DNA of 20,670 nt. Origin: Cyanodermella asteris (Eukaryota > Ascomycota > Lecanoromycetes > Ostropales > Stictidaceae). Made by a program: the position numbers and the translations under genes. The DNA lies in contig UYJD01000021.1 in assembly GCA_900618795.1 (NCBI GenBank), forward strand, positions 8,824-29,493. The letters run 5' to 3'. Positions 7,131-15,167 of this stretch are shown here, piece after piece (the stretch's first letter is position 1; each line of letters starts with the position of its first letter). A model generated the notes under the pieces. It searched no databases. It was not told the origin of the DNA and worked only from the letters and a program-made list of their open reading frames with translations.

Positions 7131-9923
7131 ATGAGTCACTATGCAGTCCAAGACTATCAGATGCAGCTCATGTTGATCGAAAGGCAAAATAGAAAGCGAA
7201 TGGAAAGGGTCCGGGCTGATGGAGATTCCGAAATCAAAGAGCCTATTACGCAGCCATCTTTAAAGGTGGATCCGACCATCTCACGCGACGGAACGGCAGG
7301 GTCGAAGCGGGAACATGATAGCAATCTCGCCAATTTTTGGCAACGTCCCGACCGATCCCTCGGAGTGAAAGCCGTCGAGGCCATATCCACAGAGGGAGCT
7401 CAGCCAATTTCCTGGTCTGACTCGCGCGCCAAGACGAGCTCAACTCGTATGGCTGCGGACGAGCAATCAGCAGGAGCTGATCAGAGTGTGACTAGGGTCG
7501 TCAGAATTGGTGACAAAAGGCGTTTGGTCTCTGCTTCGAACGACAATGAACTGCATGCCATTGAGAGCCGAGCTGTGACCTCAGCAGACCTTTATCGACA
7601 ACAGTCTATTACGGGTAATATCACATCGGCACAATCTGGAAGTAGCTATCGCGCGCCCGAGTGTCGTGATGGGCTCGAACGGCACGCCCTATTCGGCTCA
7701 AGTCCCAAGGATCAAGCAAATCATCGAGCGAGTTCCAACCTTATGGACAGCAACGCGTATGCGAAAAATCAGGACCAGCTGCACAGTCGAGGTGAATTGC
7801 AAGGGCTTCGCGGCTCAGCCCAAGGAAGCGTGGAGACGACAAAGACCTTAGCGGATGCAGAAGCTCAACGAGAAGCACTTCATTGCTCTTCATTCGAGGA
7901 GATATACGCAGTCGTGTGTGATCGGCGTCAGCACAGACTGTTGTACCGCGATTGGCCAGAAATCCACAGAGAGATCCTTCACTTGCAAGGTTGTCGCGAT
8001 GACCCCAACAATGGGTTATCGGAGCCCGTGGGCCTTGAATTTGCCGCTGGACGTCTCCCCGTAGGTGTGGATTTTGGAGAATTCATCAAACGACGACCAC
8101 ATATCGCTGTCGTCCTCGTCTGGACCATATACTGCCCTGAGATCATGGCGCCCAAATGCGTTCGCGTGGGAAATTCGGACTGGGCAGAATGCCAAAGGCT
8201 GCAGGACTACGCCGAGCCGTATTTGGTCATTCTCTCCCCGATTCTCCATAAATTCCTTGCCGGGTTCGCAAAATTTGACGCTCCCGATGAAAGAACTTTA
8301 CCTCTGTACACCACTATTGGAAGTACCGTGCCAATGGGCGTTATAGAGCAAGACTGCTTCTATTTTCATCATTTTGGAACACTACAGGAAATTGCAAGAG
8401 GATCGAATACCGAACAATGGTCTGGTCCCCATTTCGCACTCTCGCAAGGACTCAAGCGCGTCGGATTGCGATGGGACGCTGGCTGCGAGCGGGTGTGATC
8501 CATACATGCCAGAGGTGAAGTGACCAGCACGTCCCTGCGGCAGCTTTTTCATCCTGGTATGGCGGTGGTCGCGCGGCCCTCAGACGACAAAGGCGAGCCA
8601 GTTGTATGCTTTGTTGAAGCCGTAACAAAAGCAGCGCTCTCATGCTGGAAATGGAGCTTCGATGGTGTCAAGTTCTGTCGACAGGACATCCAGTTCAAAA
8701 TGAAAATTGCTAATGACGACACCACGGGGATAACAGATCTTGACGCCTTTCCTTTGACCTATGCACCTCAGGACCTAGTCAATGAACTCGCGACACGAGC
8801 AAAGATTTCCTGGAAACTTCGCCATCAGAGCTATGTAGATTATTCTGGACAGGATGAGAACGACGACTCTCTGTATCGAAATGGAAGATTTATCGTTGAC
8901 ACAGCAATGTATCGGAAGATGCATATTTCCCACGAAAATCTTCCCCCCGTCGATAGGGTCTGGCAGACACAGAGCTTGCCTCTCAAAATCGCGCTCGATG
9001 AACCCATGCCCAGTGGACCTACCCTGCTGGCTCTGCCCGCTACAGTCAAAGGATTCAACCTTGAGGATAAGAAGTGGTATCTCTTACGGGTCAAGAATAT
9101 CACAACCATCCGATACGATAAGAGCGCATTCGAGAAGCTTGTGCTCCCACTTGAGACCAAGGAGCTCGTCAAAGCGTTCGTTGAAACACAAAGTACAGTG
9201 AACTCTGCCAGCGATCTGATTCGCGGTAAAGGCAATGGACTGATTTTGCTGTTTCATGGTGCGCCGGGAACTGGCAAAACATTGACAGCTGAAAGCGTGG
9301 CTGAAATTGCCGAGATGCCGTTGTATCGAGTTACTTGTGAAGATATTGGCACGAACCCGGAGGAGGCGGAAAGTTACCTCAACAATGTGTTCTACCTCGC
9401 AAGGACGTGGAACTGCATCGTGCTCCTTGATGAGGCGGATGTGTTTCTTGAAGGACGGGACTTGAATGAGCTTGCTCGCAACAGTCTCGTCTCTGTCTTC
9501 ATCCGGGTACTCGAGTACTTTGAAGGTATCTTGATCCTAAGCACAAATCGCGTCGGGACTATCGACGAGGCGTTCACATCTCGAATCCAAGTTGCATTGC
9601 ACTTCCCAGATCTCACGCCAAAGGTTCGAAAGCAAATTTGGCTGAACCTGTTCAGCATGCTCACGGACGATGAGACCTTGAACGTGGATATTGATGATAT
9701 AAGGGACCACCTCGACGAACTGAAGACAGCCGACTTGAACGGAAGGCAGATCCGCGATGCCATCAACGCATCTCGCCGGCTGGCACTATACAAAAGAGAA
9801 ACACTAGCTTGGCGTCACGTTTCGCAGGTCGTTCGTATAACCGGCCAATTCAATCAGTACCTGGAGAAGACCCGCAAGCACAAAGATGCAGAGAGGGCAA
9901 GGGAGTTGGAATGGAGGGCATAG
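7131..9923 (+). CDS. AAA+ ATPase with fungal DUF7025-type N-terminal region; TGA or unresolved intron in the middle
   Basis: The two halves, 7131-8498 and about 8500-9923, lie in the same frame and together give about 920 residues. The first half is hydrophilic and low in motifs to about residue 250. It then becomes globular (HCSSFEEIYAVVCDRRQHR, EPYLVILSPILHKFLAGF), as in fungal AAA ATPases with a DUF7025 domain. The second half begins with LRQLFHPGMAVVARP, typical of that domain. The AAA module has Walker A GAPGTGKT (9258-9281), Walker B CIVLLDEADVFLE (about 9414-9452), sensor 1 ILSTNR, an arginine finger in FTSRI, and the lid motif NGRQIRDAI. All catalytic residues are present. TGA at 8496-8498 separates the halves. 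It may lie in an intron: 8425-8514 keeps frame and gives QWS-GEVTSTSLRQLF, but it starts GTCCCC and has no good branch site. Otherwise it is a nonsense mutation. ATG 7131 is the first in-frame ATG. It converges on the STAND-like gene, with a 75-bp gap. Probable remodelling ATPase; substrate unknown. Confidence 0.8.
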
Positions 9924-9998
9924 TACATGCCTGCTCATACACAGTGTTCACGGATCTGTTCACGTCTTCTGTTGCACACCCTTTTGGCGTTGCTGCCA

Positions 9999-11605
9999 CT
10001 AAGGGCGCCATTTTCTTCGTGACGACCGTGCTCGAATGCGCCTCTGCGTCTTCGCTCGATCTCTCCGATTTTCCCTGAGTCTAACGGACATCCAAGAATT
10101 GGTGCTTTCGTTGAGATCGTCCGGTATTACAACGCTTAAAGCAGGAACGATGATCTTCAGTACAGTAAGTCGTGGACAGCCCAGAATTCGTTCGAGGAAT
10201 TCTGACGCCGCTCTCAGGTCGAAACCAGTTGCGATCTTCAAAATATCAGGGTCCAATATGACGAAAACATGGGGTAGGCCTTCAAGCGCCTTCCCGAGGA
10301 TTCGGAGCCAATCTTGCTCATCCGCAGCTTCTTCCAGATGTTGTGCTTGTAGAGCGAATTGGCTGGACGCCGTGGCTGCCTGATTGCGCTGTATAACCTG
10401 TAAGACAAGCATGCGAAAGACAGTGATTGTTGTGATGGATTGTCGCTCATAGCCTGAGAAACGCAAGGCCCAAATAACCTGCCGGTTGCTATCGCGGATC
10501 AAACGGGCCAGTGCGGTCATGATATTTTTTGCCATGATATTTGACGTGGTCTTCACGACACATATGGTTGGATCGGCAGACTGCGACCACTCTTCGAGAC
10601 TTGAAGTGGGTAAGGTGACACTTGGTCTCATCCTCAAATACATCTAGAAGGACATGGAGTATTCCAGACACATTCCAGCGGATGGTAGACCCCTCGCAAA
10701 CGGCAAACTGCATAGCTGTGCTGCAGCCACCGTTCGTATCGGTTCTCTCAAGTCTCGGACGTCTATTTTGATGCTCTGAGACAGGCCGTAATGTCCTACC
10801 CGCCATATTAGCAATTTTGATAGCGGCTAGATCGGACGGATCGCTTTTCGTTACCTTGCAAAATCAGCTTCAGCTCTTCATTTCCCTGCTGTACCTGATT
10901 CATGATAAGTTGGAGCTTGGACTCGGTTGTAGCAAGTCTAGCCTCAGCCAGCTTGACAGCCAGATGGACATCCCTCAATTCAGCTCGAGCTGCTAAGCCT
11001 GCTTGCGAAGTGACATTAGCAAATTGCTCTTTCATATGGTTGACTTCATCCTCGAACTCCAAGGCCCAGGGACGAAAGATAGCGCCCACGGCGTGGCTCA
11101 CTCGACCTTGCTTATACCATCGTAGCGCTTTGATCGCGACGCGCAGTAGACATGCATATAGACGAGCGACGGCATCCTTCATATATGGTGTGGGGTATAG
11201 CTGGAGATCTGTATCGGTTTGAGGAAGTATGTCGGCGAATTTGGTCAGTGTTTTGGACAGCTCTTTAGTCAATGTCTCGTGATTGATGACGACAGTGAAA
11301 AGAAATTTGAATGCTCCCCAGGCAAGCGACACGTACTCGGGGTGGTGCTGGACAAGAACATCCAACACTGCACCGTACGTCTGTATGCGGCCCGACAGTC
11401 TTGTCAGCCACTTTGACGCACCTGAAGTACTCGCAGTCTTCGTCCGGTATTTGCTCGCTGCATCATGTATCGCTCTCCGTACATCCTCGATCGAGGCTTG
11501 TTGGTTTACCCAGGCCTGTTTCTTCTCGTCCTGAGTTAGTTCTGCGATGAAAATGCTCTTGGCCCGCTCATATGTCTCCTGTGCTATTTGATCTCCACTG
11601 CCCAT
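9999..11605 (-). CDS. DUF7708 / STAND-like (NLR-related) protein, interrupted by in-frame TAG
   Basis: The protein starts at the ATG at 11603-11605. Exon 1 runs to 10855, an intron of 59 nt (10796-10854: GTAACG ... CTAAT ... GTAG) follows, and exon 2 begins at 10795. Residues 78-160 match the N-terminal helical domain seen in many fungal NLR-like proteins: YGAVLDVLVQHHPEYVSLAWG, then INHETLTKELSKTL and LQLYPTPYMKDAVARLYACL. Residues about 205-250 look coiled-coil. After splicing the frame reads DVRDLREPIRTVAAAQL ... LEYSMSF, then TAG (10644-10646), then continues in the same frame with PTSSLEEWSQSADPTICVV, VIWALRF, QDWLRILGKALEGLPHVFVI-LD and VLKIIVPA, ending in a basic tail at 9999. That second part resembles the degenerate NTPase region following DUF7708. 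No classical GxxxxGK P-loop is visible. The one TAG could come from CAG by a C-to-T change. Upstream half alone would be about 300 residues. A role in non-self recognition is inference from the family. Confidence 0.7.
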
Positions 11606-12561
11606 TGATCAGTCACGTTCTCCATATCAGCCTAGTCTATCATGCGAGGCGTACCTTGACGAGTCTGATGGGGTATATTGAGACGAGGATGCAGGAAGGT
11701 GAGCCATATATTCGACGAGAAATTGTCAATGCCGATAAACACACAAAAAGCCATCGTCCGTAAGGCGGAAGGAAACAAAATGTAGGCAATGCACTGAAGC
11801 AAAGGCGACCCCGATGGTGGCTTCTGTTGCCCGCTCGCTCGCGCTCAGCCACAATATGGGCTCCATGCAGCTAGGCATACATAGAGACGCAGCCAAGGTC
11901 AACTCGGCCAGCCGTTTGACAAGTCCCACGGCAAAGCCAGGTGGTTAGCCACAAGTGATCCGCAAGTTTTGACATGTCTGTCTCGAGTCAGACTCGCATA
12001 TCGAACTAGACATGGTTTGGAACAGTTTGAGATGGTGTACACTGCTCAGGCATTTCATTGCCTCTGAGAGACTTTCAGGTGCGTCGACTTTGTTCGAATT
12101 CGTGATTATACAACGACTTTTGCAAGCTTACCTGGAGTGCTATATTGATGAGAAGTCTGTTACCCCTACCTATACACCGAGATGCAAAAAGAACTGCGAT
12201 GAACGACAGACTGCGACTTGAAGCAGTTCGATCCCAAGCACGGCAAGCCGCCAAGCCGCTAAACCTGTTCCTGAGTAACGGCCTTTTCGGCGCCGAGAAG
12301 CCCGAGTCCAGCTGCGAGACCCAGCTAAAAGCAAAAGCTTCAACGTCACTGCGAAAGAAGCCTCGAATTCACTCCCCTCAAGAGTCATCCTTCTCCTCTT
12401 CCAGGCTACAAACCACAGTCATTCCTCCGAACCCACAGCAAACAATGCTCCCACCACAATGAGTTCCAATCGACCCCTCTCATCCCATCACAACCTTCCT
12501 CACTCCCTCCCACAACAATAGAATCGCCCCGCGGGCCCATCCACCCCCATCTTCATTCACC
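11606..12561. other. Divergent promoter region between STAND-like gene and OPA3-like gene
   Basis: About 950 bp between two divergently transcribed genes. No coding region is supported. An open stretch at 12199-12462 begins with an ATG but has no family character and runs into a CT-rich segment (12370-12550) that looks like the leader of the OPA3-like gene, so it is more likely an upstream open frame or chance. No TATA box is clear. Confidence 0.5.
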
Positions 12562-13485
12562 ATGTCCGGCGTCGCCCTCAAGATCACCACCCTCGTAATC
12601 CGCACCGTCTCCAAGCCCATCGCAAACCGCATCAAGGCCCAAGCCAAAGAACACGAGGGGTTCCGACGCATCTGCGTCGGCTGGGCGCAACTCCTGCACC
12701 GCGTCGACATGCGCCTGCGCCTGGGCCTGCTGCAAGACCCCGCCGTCCTCGAACGACAGGCCGCGCGCGAAGCCGCCGAAGCTGCAAAGAAGAAGCGCCT
12801 CGCCGAGGCACCCACGGTCAAGACCGAAGCGCAGGTCCGGGCGGACGAGGAAGCGGCGCGGCAGGCTGCGAAAGACGGCGTCAAGGAGCTGAAGAAGAAG
12901 GACGAGAGGAGGAAGATCAAGCCGCTGAGCGAGGCGAAGGCGATCGATTTGGGGGCCAACTTCATTGCGGAGAGTTTCCTGTTCTGCGTTGCGGTCGGGA
13001 CGGTGCTTTTTGAGACGTATCGGAGTCGGAAGAAGGAGAGGACGAGGCGGGATGATGTTGCGGATCAGCTTGCGGAGTTGAGGGATCGGGATGAGGTGAA
13101 GAGTGTGAGGATTGAGGAGTTGGAGAGGGAGGTTAGGGAGTTGAGGAGTCATGAGTGGCATTGGCCGTGGCAGAAGCCGGAGGTGCGGGATGAGGAGGTG
13201 ATTTTGAAGCACTCAAGGGTTTTGGCGGAGGTTGCGGAGAGGGAGCGAGAGAGGGAAGCTACTAGGAAAGCCGAAGCTGAGGATGTTGGGAGAACAAGCC
13301 AAAAGGAAGGATCAAAAGCTCAAAAGACAGAACGAAAAGCACCAAAATCGGATTCGTCTGCAGAAGACGCTAACACTACGCCAAAGACGATTGAATCGGC
13401 AGACTCAGGTCATCCATCACCGAGGCCGATCAAAGCAGATCCACCTTCGCAGGCACCAAAACCTTCAATTCGAGAGCAGAGATGA
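12562..13485 (+). CDS. OPA3-like mitochondrial protein
   Basis: Intact single-exon gene, 307 residues. The N-terminal part (residues 5-55, ALKITTLVIRTVSKPIANRI) is the conserved OPA3 start with SKPIANRIK at 17-25 and a basic, amphipathic character suited to mitochondrial targeting. Residues 119-150 carry the second family block, IKPLSEAKAIDLGANFIAE, followed by a hydrophobic segment (SFLFCVAVGTVLF) that probably inserts in or contacts the membrane. Residues about 160-195 form a charged coiled coil (ADQLAELRDRDEVKSVRIEE). The long C-terminal tail (from about 225) is low-complexity, rich in Lys, Glu, Ser and Pro, and longer than in animal OPA3 (about 180 residues), which is common in filamentous fungi. 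OPA3 family proteins affect mitochondrial shape and metabolism; the exact activity is unknown. The start fits CATTCACCATG. Codons are C-rich in the first 95 codons and turn G-rich after that. No lesion is seen. Confidence 0.88.
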   Translation: MSGVALKITTLVIRTVSKPIANRIKAQAKEHEGFRRICVGWAQLLHRVDMRLRLGLLQDPAVLERQAAREAAEAAKKKRLAEAPTVKTEAQVRADEEAARQAAKDGVKELKKKDERRKIKPLSEAKAIDLGANFIAESFLFCVAVGTVLFETYRSRKKERTRRDDVADQLAELRDRDEVKSVRIEELEREVRELRSHEWHWPWQKPEVRDEEVILKHSRVLAEVAEREREREATRKAEAEDVGRTSQKEGSKAQKTERKAPKSDSSAEDANTTPKTIESADSGHPSPRPIKADPPSQAPKPSIREQR

Positions 13486-14294
13486 AAACTGCTTTAGATC
13501 ATGATTCATGACGAGACGACTGGCATTTTGACTCCACTCGCGTCACCGCAACGGCATGCCGTCTGTATACTAGAAAAAGAGCCTTTTTGTATATATTCTG
13601 AGCCATTTATAGGCTTGTACAATAATTCTTGGATCTGTTGCGTCCGATGTCATCTCGTCGTCTTCCAAGCTCTGTTCAGTCACCAGGCTTCTCTGCTCAC
13701 GTTTCTCGGGATTTGTTGGTAGAAGTGTTCTTCCTCCAGCGTCGAGTCTTGAGAAATGACATTTAGTCCACCATTGGCACGGATACTTTATGCGATCTCT
13801 CACCTTACTCGAGACTTAGTGGCGTTGAACAGCGAGCCGTGTTCATGCAGGTTCTCGTCAGTGCGATTCACACTCGTCCTCTTCGAATCGTCATGTGAGA
13901 GTCCATCTCGAGTGTCGGAATCGTTGTCGCTTCCTTTCCACCTTATCAGGCGGTCAAGGCCGGACATCGTGCTCTGCCGCCAATTTTGTGGCATGGGGCG
14001 AACAATGGCAACTGTTCCGACGTGCTGCAGACGCCAAATCGCGATCCGAACTGTTGTCGATGACACGGATGTCGATGATGCCGCATCGTTCGGAGCAGTG
14101 ACCATCATTGTGACCACCTTCCACGAGCACATTGACCAATCCACGCCCTCGACCTCTCAGACCATTCCTGTGATTCAAAAGTCCGTGCTCATAATGTCCC
14201 GACACAGCACAATTACAAACGCCGCCACCAGCAACTAGGACATCAACCGCATTAGCAACCATCAAAAGCCAGTAATCCCAACGCAATCAACCTC
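13486..14294. other. Convergent intergenic region after OPA3-like and DUF202 genes
   Basis: About 800 bp between the 3' ends of two convergent genes. Long open frames exist on both strands (13756-14238 plus, 13954-14286 minus), but they overlap each other and have no motif, hydrophobic pattern or codon bias of a protein. AT-rich TATATATTC at 13589-13597 and similar stretches just after 13485 may serve 3' end formation. Confidence 0.5.
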
Positions 14295-15167
14295 TCACCA
14301 AAATGAGACCATACGCGCGGCCTAATTCTGCATCTCTCACCACACATTGCAGTCCAAACGTACCATCAGCGTAAGCATCCCCGTAACCTGCACCTCCCAA
14401 CCCCCAGCAACAATCTTGCGTCCCCCCACCATCCCACCCTGCTGCCTCCAGAACCTCGCCGTACCCACCAGACAGATGATCAACGATATAATCACGCAAG
14501 CGGCCGCCAACGGGACCCCGAAGTTGTGTAGCCGGAGCACGAGCGGGTTACCCGATCCGGGGAGCGAAAGGCGGAAGAGTTGGGCGATGGTCACGGCGAG
14601 GTTGGAGAAGGCGAGGGAGGTGCGTTGCCAGGCGAGATAGGTTCTTTCGAGGGTTGTGCAATGAGAACGGTTAGTTCGATGGTATCGGTACTAGTATCGA
14701 TAGTCGACGAGGTTGAGTGAGAATTGAGGGAGAGCAGAATGGTGAGGGCCCATGTGGGGAGGAGTGGTCGTCGGTACATCTAAGGGTAACAAGTGATCTC
14801 GCACAAGGCTCGCGGAGCTGAGGAGTAACAGGTTCGTGGATTTGGATAGTGGAAAGGAGAATCGACGTACCGAAATGATCTCGACAATCGGCTTCTGGAA
14901 CCGTTGCGTAAACATGGCGGCCCCACCACTTTCGACATCTCGTTGAGAAGCTCAGCGGCGCCATCCGCGGTCCAGCCGCCGGTGATTCATTGTTCTGATC
15001 AGACTACGGTCGTTATCATTGTCAGTATACATCTGCAAACCAAGAATTCTTTCAGTATCACTGACGGCACTCGGGGCAGCGTCGGGCCTAGCCGAGGCAC
15101 TCCGCTCGAGGAGCTCTATGGGCGGATCATCATCGTCGGCGGCCTGGGTGGGATGGCGTCGTGCCAT
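14295..15167 (-). CDS. DUF202-domain small membrane protein (four exons), one non-canonical splice acceptor
   Basis: Best model: exons 15167-15066, 15003-14871, 14653-14364, 14321-14295, giving about 183 residues. Exon 1 (MARRHPTQAADDDDPPIELL) is a polar cytosolic tail. Exon 2 ends in WWGRHVYATVPEADCRDHF and exon 3 resumes with ALERTYLAWQRTSLAF, which together make the DUF202 signature RDH-(x)-ERT-LAW-RTSLAF. Membrane segments follow: about 14580-14620 (SLAFSNLAVTIAQLFRL), then FGVPLAAACVIISLIICLVG, then VTGMLTLM. The second and third are linked by TARFWRQQGGMVGGRKIVAGGWEV, a conserved loop. Intron 1 (15004-15065) is GTCAGT...CTGAC...GTAG. Intron 2 (14654-14870) starts GTACGT and has CTAAC 14 nt before the expected end, but ends CACAA instead of CACAG. 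Intron 3 (14322-14363) is short (42 nt) and uncertain; without it the protein ends VRLDCNVW at 14337. DUF202 proteins have no settled function; some relatives are linked to stress or vacuolar transport. Confidence 0.68.

Noticed and set aside
10611-10643. A 33-nt intron that would skip the TAG in the STAND-like gene (GTCCTT ... CAAG)
   Set aside because: It keeps frame but is too short for a spliceosomal intron in this genome and has no branch site.
12553-13212. Minus-strand open frames of 161-219 codons
   Set aside because: They are antisense to the OPA3-like gene and have Leu/Pro/Arg-rich low-complexity translations.
13756-14286. Overlapping open frames on both strands in the convergent intergenic region
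   Set aside because: Neither has family motifs, a signal peptide or membrane pattern; both strands are open at once, which points to composition rather than coding.
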